Positions 10,207 through 21,465 of a stretch of DNA of 64,000 nucleotides are shown piece by piece. The stretch is from NCBI RefSeq assembly GCF_027172205.1, contig NC_070617.1, forward strand, positions 999,501 to 1,063,500. Reading direction: 5' to 3'. The notes beneath the pieces were generated by a model. The model was given only the letters and a program-made list of their open reading frames with translations. It was not told where the DNA came from and did not search any database. Each line of letters opens with the position of its first letter. Position 1 is the stretch's first letter. Source of the DNA: Podarcis raffonei. Its lineage: Eukaryota > Chordata > Lepidosauria > Squamata > Lacertidae. Position numbers and translations under genes: made by a program.

Positions 10207-10589
10207 AGAAGACATTAAAAGTGAAGGGGGCAAATGAAGCCCAGAATTAGGCTTCCTAGCAGGGGAAGGGGGAAGCAGGCTGGGGCCCTCCAGATGGACC
10301 CCAGTTCTCATCCTGCTCCCCGACCAATGGTCCTGCTGGCTGCTGGGGCTGAGAGGGAGTGGGGAGTCCAGCAACCATGATGGTCATTTCAGGCCAAATT
10401 GCCTCCTCCAATTGCTACTTCCCACAAATTCCAGTAACTCTTGCCAACACTGCCCAGAACTGTCTCAGCCTTAACTAGTCACATGGACTGAGCCCCCCAA
10501 AAGAAACACGAAACAAACGTCTCATCACAAATCTGTGTGTATAAATATGCACCACCTGCCTCAGAGGTCAGGAGCTCCGGCAGGAAGGA

Positions 10590-10760
10590 AAGCGTTTCCG
10601 TGCGCTGCTCTGGTTCGCCAGAAGCGGCTTAGTCCTGTTGGCCACATGACCCGGAAGCTGTACGCCGGCTCCCCTCGGCCAATAAAGCGAAATGAGTGCC
10701 GCAACCCCAGAGTTGGCCACGACTGGACCTAATGGTCAGGGGTCCCTTTACCTTTACTTA
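10590..10760 (+). mobile_element. tRNA-derived SINE, 5'-truncated
   Basis: Only the second half (gtttccgtgcgctgctctgg to tacctttact) is present. Confidence 0.8.
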
Positions 10761-10811
10761 ATAAAGTTATTGCCCTTTGGATTTTTTCCCTACAGGGCAG
10801 TAGGGAAAATA

Positions 10812-11174
10812 AGGTAAAGGTAAAGGTACCCCTGCCCGTACGGGCCAGTCTTGACAGACTCTGGGGTTGTGCGCCCATCTCACTCAAGAGGCCGGGGAGC
10901 AGCGCTGTCCGAAGACACTTCCGGGTCATGTGGCCAGCATGACAAAGCTGCATCTGGCGAGCCAGCGCAGCACATGGAACACCGTTTACCTTCCCGCTAT
11001 AAAGCGGTCCCTATTTATCTACTTGCACCCGGGGGTGCTTTCGAACTGCTAGGTTGGCAGGCGCTGGGACCGAGCAGCGGGAGCGCACCCTGCCGCAGGG
11101 ATTCAAACCGCCGACCTTTCGATCAGCAAGCCCTAGGCACTGAGGCTTTTACCCACAGCGCCACCCGCGTCCCT
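10812..11174 (-). mobile_element. tRNA-derived SINE, 'cccgtacgggcc' subfamily
   Basis: Reverse copy with perfect 13-base duplication agtagggaaaata (10799-10811, 11175-11187). Confidence 0.9.
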
Positions 11175-11543
11175 AGTAGGGAAAATAGACTACAGTAAAC
11201 AGACTTTACTATTTTTGGATGAGTGGGACATGGTTTCCAGAAACGTTTTAAAAAGAAATGTAGAACAGATGGAGTGGAAGGAAGATGTTCGTTGATCCAG
11301 TAGCAGAGCACACTGTCCAGGGTTCGATTTATGCTAGGCTTGTTCAGGTGGCCTTGGGTCACCTGAACCTTTTCTAAGCTGCTGCCTGGGCCTGCATCTG
11401 GATCCGGTCAGGTCCTACATAGCTGGTCCTTCGTTCTTCAGCTGCTCAGTTCATTCATAGCTGGTTCTGCATACTGGAGTGGCTCAGGTCCTGCACAGCT
11501 TGTTCTGTTTCTCTCTGTCCTTGCAGGTGGATCAGAATGGAGA

Positions 11544-11924
11544 CAGTAAAAGGTAAAGACCCCTGGACGGTTGAGTCCAGTCAACGGCGACTATGGGGTT
11601 GTGGCGCTCATCTTGCTTTCAGGCCAAGGGAGCCAGCGTTTGTCCACAGACAGCTTTCCGGGTCACGTGGCCAGCAGGAGTAAACTGCTTCTGGCGCAAG
11701 GGAACACTGTGACGGAAACCAGAGCACATGGAAACACCGTTTACTTTCCCGCCAGAGCGGTACCTCTTTATCTACTTTCACTGGCGTGCTTTCAAACTGC
11801 TAGGTTGGCAGGAGCAGGGACTGAGCAACGGGAGCTCACCCCGTCACAGGGACTCGAACCACCAACCTTCTGATCGGCAAGCTCAAGAGGCTCAGTAGTT
11901 TACACCACAGCGCCACCCGCATCC
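11544..11924 (-). mobile_element. tRNA-derived SINE, variant subfamily
   Basis: Reverse copy of a third, more diverged subfamily (cctggacggttgagtccag). Duplication cagaatggaga at 11533-11543 and 11925-11935. Confidence 0.85.
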
Positions 11925-12160
11925 CAGAATGGAGAACGGCAGTTGCTTTCTCCCTGCCAATGGACTGCTTCTCTCCACACAGTTTGGAGTTGATTCAGGT
12001 GTGAATCTCAGGAGCCACTATTGTTGACATCCAGCCGGCTGATGGCTTTTCTATTTTTCTTTTTAAAGAAAAGTCTACCTGAATCAGTATGCAAACTGAA
12101 GCACAGCTGTCCTTTAAAAGGTGCTAGAGGTGATTTCATTAAGAGCTTTCCCTGTGTATG

Positions 12161-12778
12161 GAATTGCCCAAAAAAGATGCTAGACTGTTTTCTTATGCCA
12201 CTACAGCGGCATGACTTTTATTAGCTAAAAATTGGAAATTGCAAGAAATATCAACAATAGAAGAATGGCAGATGAAGATGTTGGACTTTTTGGAGCTGGC
12301 CGACCTGACTGGAAGAACCCACGACCAGAAAGAAGAGGAGATACAAGAGGATTGGAAGAAATTTAAAGAATATTTAGCTAAATGTTGTAATATAAGAAAA
12401 ATAGAAAATTCTTGGAAGTAATAAATAGGCTTGGGGTAGAATAAGAATATGTGGTAGTAAATATTAAGGATTAGAATATTAATAAAGGAGAAGAGGTTAG
12501 TTAATGAAAGGAATCAACATAATTAGAAATATGAATTTGGAGAACTGTTATATAGGGTGATATAATGAAATTCAGTCAGAGGGGATTCGAGGAAGTCAGT
12601 TATCAATGTAAGGAGAATTAGGTATTTGAAGAAATGATTTTTCTTTGTGTTTAATTTTATTGTAGTGTAGTGTGTTTTTCTTTGTTGTGTGTTTTGTTAT
12701 GTCATTTTGTGATAAATATGGAAAATCAATAAAAAAACTTTTTGGAAAAATATATATTTTTTTGGAAAAAGAAAAAAA
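12161..12778 (+). mobile_element. L1 LINE 3' end
   Basis: The ORF2 C-terminus (HDFYLAKNWKLQ-like, MLDFLELADLTGRT) plus an A-rich 3' UTR. It is bounded by a near-perfect duplication of agagctttccctgt-tatg at about 12142-12160 and 12777-12797. 5'-truncated. Confidence 0.8.
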
Positions 12779-13204
12779 GAGCTTTCCCTGTATATGTGAA
12801 AAAGTGGGCAATCGCTGGGTGTCCCTGGAACCACGTCTGAGAAACACGCCAAGGCCTGGTTTGCTCTCTGTGACTATTCAGTGATCTGGTGTTGCAGTTT
12901 CCCTTTGGAATCTGCTGGGGAGCAAGACTGCTGTGAAACTCCCATCTTGCTGAGCTCGGCCTGCGTATGTGTGGGAAGGAAGCTTCATGCCGGGGAAACT
13001 CTGCAAGTCTTCAGGGGAGGCCCTTCTCTTGGTCCCACCACCTTCCCAGGCCCGCTAATGTTCTTAGGCGATTGGTCTGCCTCGCTCAGTATTGCCCTCA
13101 CAGACTGGCAGCAGCTCTCCAGCAAATGCTCTGCTAACGGAGCGATGGCAGTTTCCGAAAGAGCAGTTAAGACTGAATGCAGGTTTCAGGTTGCATCTAA
13201 GGCT

Positions 13205-13670
13205 CCTTTTGTTGTTTAGTCATTTAGTTGTGTCTGCCTCTTCATGACCCCCTGGACCAGAGCACGCCAGGCCCTCCTGTCTTCCACTGCCTCCCTCATG
13301 CTGGTAGCTTCGAGAACACTGTCCCACCATCTCGTCCTCTGTCGCCCCCTTCTCCTTGTGCCCTCCATCTTTCCCAACATCAGGGTCTTTTCCAGGGAGT
13401 CTTCTCTTCTCATGAGGTGGCCAAAGTACTGGAGCCTCAGCTTCAGGATCTGTCCTTCCAGTGAGCACTCAGGGCTGATTTCCTTCCGAATGGAGAGGTT
13501 GGATCTTCTTGCAGTCCATGGGACTCTCCAGAGTCTCCTCCAGCACCAGAATTCAAAAGCATCCATTCTTTGGCGATCTGCCTTCTTGATGGTCCAGCTC
13601 TCACTCCCATACATCACTAGTGGGAAAACCAGAGCTTGAACTATACGGACCTTTGTTGGCAAGGCGATGT
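13205..13670 (-). mobile_element. BovB (RTE) LINE 3' end
   Basis: The reverse strand encodes 148 residues matching the BovB C-terminus: [60 protein letters not shown]. The 3' UTR has the ttgtttagtc-type end. 5'-truncated, upstream of gene B. Confidence 0.9.
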
Positions 13671-13720
13671 CTCTGCTAGAAAGAAGATATAAACAAACTG
13701 CTCAACTCCCCCCTCTTGAG

Positions 13721-13756
<36 letters not shown>

Positions 13757-13772
13757 ACACACCCACACACCA
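13721..13772. repeat. Microsatellite (CA)n
   Basis: Some 25 CA units with a few CCA interruptions. Confidence 0.95.
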
Positions 13773-13996
13773 ATGGCTCATAAGGACTCTTCTCTGCTGT
13801 GGATGAGTTATGCAGACTACCAGAAGTTCAGCAAGGAAACTGACTCACTTTTACTGACTAATCATCAGATCCCAGGTGACCAATCTGAGCCCTGGCTTCA
13901 CTTTGCCTGCTTTCTTGCTGACTTTGTGTCGTGATTTGTTTAAACACAGCCCTGAACTCAAAGTTTTGTGCTTTGCTTTGCAGCACATGCACAGCC

Positions 13997-14069
13997 ATGG
14001 CTGCGAAATGTGCCGGCAAAATCTCCATGGCCTGTCTTCTCTTGGGCACTTTCATCTGCTCCTTCCTTG
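13997..14069 (+). CDS. Gene B exon 1, signal peptide
   Basis: ATG at 13997. The hydrophobic core MACLLLGTFICSFL is followed by donor gtaagt, phase 1. Confidence 0.75.
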
Positions 14070-17000
14070 GTAAGTTCTGCAAATCTTGCTCGCTTGTTGA
14101 AGGGGGGGCGAGGTTGTTGAAGAGAGTCAGGGAGTGAGGTTTGTCATGAAAGAGGAAGCGGGGATGGCTAAATTACAGCTGAATGAGGCGGCTCAGAGAA
14201 AGGGCTCGCTCAGTTAACAGGAAGGAGCTTCTGCCCATAAATTTTAACCATGTGCAGACAAATTAGAAAGAACTATGCAAAGATTTCTGTCTTGCACTTC
14301 CAGTGCTTTAATGTAACTCAGGGCAGCTCCAGAGTTATTAAACCATTAGCATTCCAGAAAAGGGAACAACATGGAAAGTGGAGAAAGCTTTTCTTCCACT
14401 GCTCTGGAGGGCAGATTCAACCAACAGATTCAATAAAGGAGATTTGAATTAAACATTAGGGAGAACTTTCTGATGGTAAGAGCCTCAGAAGGTGGTGGAC
14501 CTAGAAGGTTTTGAAACAGAGGTTTGATGGCTGCCCATTAGCCTGGAGGTCCTCATCACTTAGTTGTAGCTCTCGCAACCTGGCCCGCTCTTTGGCGATG
14601 CTGATGGGGACACTTAAGGGGCCAGCTTAGGTCATTCTCGTACAAAGAAACTTGTCCAACTAATTTAGCAAGTGAAACCTCTATTGCATTCTTTGTTTTT
14701 GTTTTTGTTTGGACATAATTTTTAAAAATAAACAACATGTAACAAAATCATTTCTAAATCCATATACAGTGGTACCTCTGGTTGTGAACGGGATCTGTTG
14801 CGGAGGCCCGTTCGCAACATGAAAAGAACGCAACCTGCAGCGGCGCATCTGCGCACACGCAGCTTGTGATTCATCACTTCGTGTGACGTCATTTTGTGCT
14901 TCTGCGCATGCGCAAGCGGTGAAACCCGGAAGTAACCCTTTCTAGTAATTCTGGGTTGCCTTGGGACGTAACCTGAAAGAACGTAACATGAAGTGGATGT
15001 AACATGAGGTATGACTGTACAGTGGTACCTCGGTTTAAGAACAGTCCGGTTTAAGAACGATTTGGTTTAAGAACTCTGCAAAACTGGAAGTAGTGTCCCG
15101 GTTTGAGAACTTTACCTCGGTCCAAGAACGGAATCCGAACAGTGGAAGGGCACCGGCAGCAGGAGGCCTCATTAGGGAAAGTGCACCTTGGTTTAAGAAC
15201 GGTTTTGGTTTAAGAACGGACTTCTGGAACGGATTAAGTTCGTAAACCGAGGTACCACTGTACAGAGATTACTCTGAATCTCGCAACTTCCTTCCACCCC
15301 CTCCATGGGCCCTAATGCTAATATTTATATCTGCATATCAATTCATTATCCAAATATTTTGTCCCTCTAAATTATCCATAATTTTTGTTACTTTACAAGT
15401 GTGGTTAAAATCCTGCTAATGTTTTTGTCTGTTTACAATGGTCTCGTAGATATATTATAATTTTCCCCCATTCTTTTTTAAAGTTCTCGTCCTTTTGGTT
15501 TCTGAGCTTCCCAGTCAATTTTGCCATTTCAGCATAGTCCATCAACTTGGTGTGCCATTCTTCCCTGTTGACATTGTTTCTTCCTTCCATCTCTGGACTA
15601 GTAAAGTCCGTGCGGCTGTTGTCGCATACATAAAAAGCCTTTTCTGGTCCTTTGTGATCTCGGTACATGTAATTCCTAGAAAAGCTTCGGGGGTTTTTTT
15701 TAAAAGCAAAAGTTACTTTAAACAGTTTTTTCATTTCATTATATATCATCTTCCAGAAAGTTTCTGTTATCTTGCATTTCCACCACATATGATAAAATGT
15801 ACCTTCCTTTTCTTTATACTTCCAGCAGATATTGGTTCTTGTTCTATACATTTTTGCTAACTTAGTAGGAGTCGAATACCACCGATACATCATTTTCATA
15901 TCATTTTCTTTCAGCGAACAACATGCCTTAAATTTCAAATCTATTTTCCATAGCCTCTTCCAATCTGCCATCTGTATGTTGTGTCCCAACGTCTATTGCA
16001 TTCTAACCCTCACTGTGTACAGGACCCGAGAACTGGAAAGGACTCAAGGAGTCATTCACACCATCTGGCAAACGTGCAACAATATTATGATATCCTGCTC
16101 TACCTGATATAAAAGAAGCATCAATATTTGGCGCTCCCCCCTTCACTTTCTCCCTTTCTCCTTTTACTTATTTTTCCCTTCCTGAAAAACACTTAGGCCT
16201 TGTAAGCAGTCGGGAACAGAAGACTCCTACGATTCAGCTGAAGAGGATCTTGGGAGAATCTGCCTTGCTTCCTGTACATATAACCTCGGCCAATACCGTG
16301 TCCATCGTTAAATGGATATTCCACCCTCGACAAGGCGAGGCAAACGACCTTGGGCGATTCAGCGATGGGAAATGGAAGCGGTGGAATACGAGCGACAGTT
16401 TGGGGCAGCGCCTGGAAATGGTTGATGGCACCACGCTGAAGATAAGCAATTTGGTGGTGAAGGACAGTGGGAACTACACGGCTCATGTGACGTTTTCCAC
16501 AGGAGTGATAGAATCACACACATTCAACCTCACTGTCTATGGTATGTACTTGTTTCACCATCACACACTGTAAGGATGAGGGAGAAATTCAGTCCTGTTC
16601 ACTTTCACCTGCCTAGGGGAAAGTCCACCTCCTTCCTTACAGACTCTTTCAGGTGTTGAGATCGGCAGTCGGGACCCTCTTGGTAGTCCTGCCATCCTCA
16701 AAAGTTTGGGGAGGGTGGCCTAGGGACAGGGATGGAGAGAGGGCCTTCTTGGTGGTGGCCCCTAGGCTGCAGAATGCGTCGCCGTACATGCATAAGAACA
16801 TAGGAAGGATCTGCTGAACCAGGCCAAAGGGGACCTCTCTAGTCCAGCCTCCTGTCTTCACTGTGGCTGACCAGATGCCCATCATGGGAAGCCCACAAGC
16901 AGAACCCGGGAACAACTTTTCCTTTCTGTGGTTTCCAGCAACTGACACTCTTCTTTCATCAAGCCCATCTGATGGATGTGGAAGTGGTGATGAGGAAGGA

Positions 17001-20000
17001 GCCAGCACCCCCCCAAAAAAAACCCCCAGTCAGTGAAACCCCAGAGGCATCAAAATAAAACACAATTCAAAGTGTTGGTGCTGACCTTGAAAGCCCTAAA
17101 CAGCCTCAAGGCCCAGTATACCTGAAGGAGCGTCTCCACCCCCATCATCCAGCCCGGACACTGAGGTCCAGCGCTGAGGGCCTTCTGGCGGTTCCCTCCC
17201 TGCGAGAAGTGAGCTTACAGGGAACCAGGCAGAGGGCCTTCTTGGTCGTGGCGCCCGCCCTGTGGAACACTCTCCCATCAGATGTCAAGGGGATAAAGAA
17301 CTACACAACTTTCAGAAGACATCTGAAGGCTGCCTTGTATTGGGAAGATTTTAATGTTTGGTGTTTTACTGTGTTTTTATATTCTGTTGGAAGCCTCCCA
17401 CAGTGGCTGGGGTAACACAGTCGGGTGGGCGGCATAGAAACAACAAAATATTTTTAAAAATTCATTTCTAACAGAGCCAGTGCAGGAGCCGCAGGTCACC
17501 CATAAACTGATCTCCAACACGCCTGATGGCTGCAATGTAACCCTGCGGTGCCAGGCATCAGGAAAGGGAGACCTCCGTGTCTCCTGGAAAAGAGGGAATC
17601 CCCTCAGAGCCCTAGGCGAATGCCTGGGCTGGCACCAACTCTCTGACAATGGGAAAGATCTCCATCTGTTCTGGCATCGCAACGCCTCGGATACCAACAT
17701 CACCTGCCTGGTGAGCAATCCGGCTGATCAGAAGAACATTTCCATCAACCTCCTCAGCCTCTGCCCAGCTGAAGGTAAGGAACCCCTGGCCCATTTCCTC
17801 CATTAGCCTTTCTTTATTTAATGGATTTGTATCCTGCCTTTCTCCAAGTTTATTTTATTTGTCAAAATATTTGTATACTGCTGGGCTGTAAAAAAACATA
17901 TCAAAGCGGTTTACAGCAACAAGACCATAAAAGCATATAAGAAAGGTTAAAAAGAGACATCAATTAACTGTTGTGGGAGGATCAAAATGATTGTAAAATC
18001 AGTGGAATGTATAAATCTGAAAAGTATAAATAACATTTTTTGACAAAAAAGACCCGAGCAATTAAAACTGCAGTTTTCCCTGATATCAGCCCAGCAGGCA
18101 AGCAGTGCCTGCGCCTTAGTTTCCAAAGGCCTGTCTGAACAGGAAGGTCTTAGTCTGCTGGCAGAAGGAGACCAGAGAGGGAGCCAGTCGAAGCTCTTAT
18201 TGGGTCACCACCAGCTCTGATGCTGATGGGACTGAGAGGAGGTGCTCATCTGAGGGCCTTTGCACCCGGCCAGCTCCGTAAAGGGAGATACAATATTTTG
18301 GGTAACCTGGATCTAAGCCACGTAGGTCTTTAGAAGTCAAAACCAGCATTCTTCTTCTCTTTCTCACAGGGAGGGATGAAGCAAGCACCATGGGGGCATG
18401 TGTTGGCAGGTGTGTGGTGAACACACAGGGTCCCCGGACGTTTCACTGTCTACTAATTCCTGTGGCACCACTTTATTTCTCGCTGCCCCCACCCAGGCCC
18501 TACCTGGCACAATACTGAATCCAGTCAGAGTGAAATTGGAACATAAACTTTTGTTTATTTACAGTGGTACCTCGGGTTAAGTACTTAATTCGTTCCGGAG
18601 GTCTGTTCTTAACCTGAAACTGTTCTTAACCTGAAGCACCACTTTAGCTAGTGGGGCCTAATTAGCTAATTGGTGGTGGCACCCTCCCTGTGGAACGCCC
18701 TCCCATCAGATGTCAAAGGGATAAAGAACTACACAACTTTTAGAAGACATCTGAAGGCTGCCTTGTATTGGGAAGATTTTAATGTTTGGTGTTTTATTGT
18801 GTTTTTATATTCTGTTGGAAGCCTCCCAGAGTGGCTGGGGTAACGCAGTCGGGTGGGCGGCATACAAACGATAAAATATTTTATCCAGTGCAGGAGCCGC
18901 AGGTCTTCTCTTTCTCACAGGGAGGGATGAAGCAAGCACATGGGGTCATGTATTGGTGGGTGTCTTGTTACAATCACCCTGAAAAGACAATAATTGCTTT
19001 TTTCAGGCAACCGGGCATTCTGGTTGATTCTCTGGCTTTTTCAGAATCCCCGCATCTCACTTCCAGTCATATCAATCATCTTGTTAGTGTTCTTGGGGGT
19101 CATCCTGTATAGGAAAATCAAGAAATGTCAGACCGCAAAGGTAGGAAGCATCTTTTGTTACTCTCTAGTACATGTCAAGTGGAGTTGGGTTGGCAAATTA
19201 TGCATTCTTCTTTCCTGAGAGAACAGTGCTTGTTAATCTTATGGAATAACACATTTCTGCTGTTGGGGCCAGCGATGCTTCTGAATGTTGTGGGAATGTT
19301 CAGGGATGCAGGAGAGGATATATTGTCTGATAATAGCCTTTCCAACTTGTGTTAACAAGTTCACAATTTAGCAGAGTAACATTTCCCTTTTTAAACTCAC
19401 AGCGGATGTGTTTGCTCAGGCTCGCTAAAGCCTCTAGAATAACTGTTCTGGTATTTTCCCCTTATTCCCTCATAAAAGATAAGACACGACACAGTCTTCT
19501 ATAAAAGTATAAAAAGAGTTTACCCACTCACATTCTGTTCACAGTTGGATCCCAGAAGGCAGACTTAGCTTAGCAAAGAGAGAGATGGCTGCCCTGGCCT
19601 GTGCTTTTGTCATTACCTGCACAGGTGAGGCGACGCCCACCTCTAGTCACATGCAGAGGAAGTCTGTTCCAGCCCAGAAGGAAACAGGAAGTTGACCTGC
19701 TGGCTGGACAAAAATTCCACCCATGTGTAAACATGTTCACTCTAGGAATGTGGTACTTGACTGCTCTTGTGTTTCACATCCCACAAATGTCAGCTGCAGG
19801 AAACCGCAGGAGAAGAGAGCTGCTCTTATGCTCAGTTCCTGCTTGCTGGTTTCCCACAAGCATCTCATGGGCCCCTGTAAGAACAAGATGCTGGACTAGG
19901 TGGGCCCCCTTTGGCCTGATCCAGCAGCCAGGCTCTTCTTACATTACAGTGGTACCTTGCTTCCTGGATGGCTTGGCTCCCAAACAAATTGGCTCCCGAA

Positions 20001-20396
20001 CGCCGCAAACCCGGAAGTAAGCGTTCCGGTTTGCAGACGTTCTTTGGAAGCCAAACTTCCATTTCGGGTGTTGGCACTGTTTCTGGGGCCAATCAGCCAA
20101 TCAGAAGCTGCCTCTTGGTTTGCGAATGTTTTGGAAGTCGAACAGATTTCCAGAATGGATTGAGTTCAAGAACTAAGGTACCACTGTATTATGTTCTTAA
20201 TGCACAAGCAGAAGTGTGGATGAGCCCAAAGTGGAAGTAGGATGTGTGTCAATCCAGTAGTGTACAGGATTTGATTTATTCCTGGTTTGCTCCAGCAGCC
20301 TCAAATCTTCAGGATCTGTTTCCTTAGTGTGTGGTTGGCCCTGAGTTATGAAGCCTTTTACATTTCTCTTTCTGCCTCTCTCTGCAGAGTGACTAG
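13997..20396 (+). CDS. Gene B: SLAM/CD2-family-like receptor, V + C2
   Basis: Exons 13997-14069, 16197-16541, 17475-17774, 19007-19140 and 20388-20396 join into 286 residues and a stop. All internal junctions are phase 1 except the last, which is phase 0. The order is signal peptide, Cys-less V domain, C2 domain with the paired-cysteine pattern of the SLAM family (CNVTLRC and TCLVSNP...LC), a membrane segment and a short tail ending KIKKCQTAKSD. SLAM/CD48-type proteins bind each other on the surface of leukocytes and NK cells (family knowledge). With no tyrosine switch motif, it would act as a ligand or decoy or through a partner (inference). The last exon adds only two residues. Gene C is its nearest relative in the window. 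SINE, L1, L2 and Tigger-like insertions sit in the introns. Confidence 0.8.
14767..15017. mobile_element. Tigger/pogo-like miniature element, first of two abutting
   Basis: Ends cagtggtacctctgg / catgaggtatgactg, TA flanks. It shares the TA at 15018-15019 with the next copy. Confidence 0.75.
15020..15260. mobile_element. Tigger/pogo-like miniature element, second of two abutting
   Basis: Ends cagtggtacctcggttt / aaaccgaggtaccactg, TA flanks at 15018 and 15261. Confidence 0.78.
15265..16005 (-). mobile_element. L1 LINE 3' end
   Basis: Reverse-strand open frame of 194 residues (15405-15989) with MYRWYSTPTKLAKMYRT and EGTFYHMWWKCK, then LMDYAEMAKLTGKLR, the L1 ORF2 C-terminus. It lies in gene B intron 1. 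Confidence 0.8.
16197..16541 (+). CDS. Gene B exon 2, V-type Ig domain
   Basis: Acceptor acttag, donor gtatgt, phase 1 to phase 1, 115 residues. It shows C-strand VKWIFHP, RLEMVDGTTLKI, an intact KDSGNYTAHV F-strand and the end FNLTVY. No cysteines, as in SLAM-family V domains. Confidence 0.85.
16785..16990 (-). mobile_element. CR1/L3-like 3'-end fragment
   Basis: Reverse copy of the family at 8650-9050 (gaaccaggccaaagg, agcccacaagcagaa). Lies in the gene B intron between V and C2. Confidence 0.55.
17050..17455 (+). mobile_element. L2-like LINE 3' end
   Basis: The last ORF2 codons read APALWNTLPSDVKGIKNYTT, followed by HLKAALYW. They are followed by a tail with cccagagtggctgggg-type sequence. 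It lies just before gene B exon 3. Confidence 0.7.
17475..17774 (+). CDS. Gene B exon 3, C2-type Ig domain
   Basis: Acceptor aacag, donor gtaagg, phase 1 to phase 1, 100 residues. It carries CNVTLRC, VSWKRG, DKDLHL-like GKDLHLFW, and ITCLVSNP followed by a late Cys. The first 21 coding-side bases recur at 18885-18905. Confidence 0.85.
18562..18660. mobile_element. Tigger/pogo-like miniature element, half
   Basis: Left end cagtggtacctcgggttaag present; the right half is replaced by L2 sequence. Confidence 0.65.
18665..18884 (+). mobile_element. L2-like LINE 3' end, duplicate
   Basis: Highly similar to 17265-17455. It is followed directly by a 21-base copy of the start of gene B exon 3. Confidence 0.7.
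19007..19140 (+). CDS. Gene B exon 4, membrane segment
   Basis: Acceptor tttcag, donor gtagga; phase 1 in, phase 0 out. The membrane stretch is ISLPVISIILLVFLGVILY followed by the stop-transfer RKIKKC. An extra hydrophobic patch (AFWLILWLF) lies just outside it. Confidence 0.75.
19765..19945 (+). mobile_element. CR1/L3-like 3'-end fragment
   Basis: Same family (tttggcctgatccagcagcc), ending where a Tigger-like element starts at 19947. Confidence 0.55.
19947..20186. mobile_element. Tigger/pogo-like miniature element
   Basis: Ends cagtggtaccttgc / aaggtaccactg with TA flanks, in the gene B intron before exon 5. Confidence 0.75.
20388..20396 (+). CDS. Gene B exon 5, terminal coding stub
   Basis: After acceptor ctctgcag the phase-0 frame reads Ser-Asp-stop. 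The rest of the exon would be 3' UTR, with a CT run at 20402-20430. The pyrimidine tract upstream is strong, but nine coding bases are weak evidence alone. Confidence 0.5.
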   Translation, partial: SD

Positions 20397-20589
20397 AACA
20401 CAGAACACCTCTCTCTCTCTCTCTCTCTCTGACAATGACTGAGCTGCATCAACCCCCAGTTCCCCCCCAAAGAGGAGACGGAAAGCCCTCGAGTGAGTTT
20501 GGATCTCCCTGACGCTGTCTCTGAGAGCAACTCTAGTTGCATTTCTTAAGATGAAAAATTGGAAATAAGAATTATTGCACATGCTTTGA

Positions 20590-21465
20590 GTGAAGAAAAG
20601 GGTATGTTAGCTGCAAATTAAGCCTGCCACTAAGAAGTTAAGAGTGATGGAATGGACTGGACAGAAGATAACATTAAAGAATAACATCTATCCCGGTATG
20701 TTGAAACGGAACGGAAAGGAGGGGGGGAACTTTTCCTTTTTTTTACTACGATATTATCATACAACTTATAGCAAGTGAGAGTGGAAAATAAAAATATCAA
20801 CTAAAGCCTTTGTTTTGTGCAAGATTTGGAAAGAAAATAAAAGGCTCTCTTGTGACTCAATTTTTAATCGGGATCCGCCATTACGAGACAGACTATGTTG
20901 CGAGATTAATAGTCAGAGGGGGAGGCGAGCCGTTGTTCTGTTATCATGTTTGTATTCTAAGTTCGATGGCAAATCTTCTCTGGAAAGACTGATTTATGGT
21001 GCAACTTGTCTGGGAAAATTAATGAGCAGATGCTTAGATTTTATTTCATCGGAACTGAGAAAGATGGCGCCTGCCGCCCGAGCAGGACTTCTGGATCAGC
21101 ATGTGAAGATTTATTGCAAACAAAAGACTTACCAGCTTTAAAAAAGGGAGAGTCTTCCAAAGTTCACACAGAAGCATAATAATGTTTACTTTAACTCGCC
21201 TGTGGAAACACTCAGAGGCTATTAAGAAGAAAAAGGATATCAACAAGAAGATTGAAAGATGGGATTGGTGAACACTAAAAGCAGCAGAAATATGAGATGA
21301 CTGGACCCTTACTGAACTCGAAGCATGGGAACCCCCAACAAAAAATTGTAATTTGGCAAAATATTTGGACTTTATTATATGTATTGGTATAATTTGGAAT
21401 AATTAATGTGATATGATTGGATTGTTAAATGGAAAACTTAATAAAACTTATTTTTTAAAAAAGAA
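20590..21465 (+). mobile_element. L1-like non-autonomous insertion (tentative)
   Basis: Has a 'gagaaagatggcgcctgc' stretch as in LINE leaders, a closing gttaaatggaaaacttaataaa and an A-rich end. The end is like that of the L1 at 12700-12778. No protein-coding frame. Probably an internally deleted L1 relative in the 3' UTR or flank of gene B. Confidence 0.4.

Larger units (their letters stand above)
18350..18965. repeat. Local duplication inside gene B
   Basis: The segment at about 18354-18410 (ctttctcacagggagggatg onward) recurs at 18904-18965. Immediately before the second copy is a 21-base copy of the start of exon 3 (18885-18905, identical to 17477-17497), itself preceded by a copy of the L2 tail that precedes exon 3. 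Confidence 0.8.
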
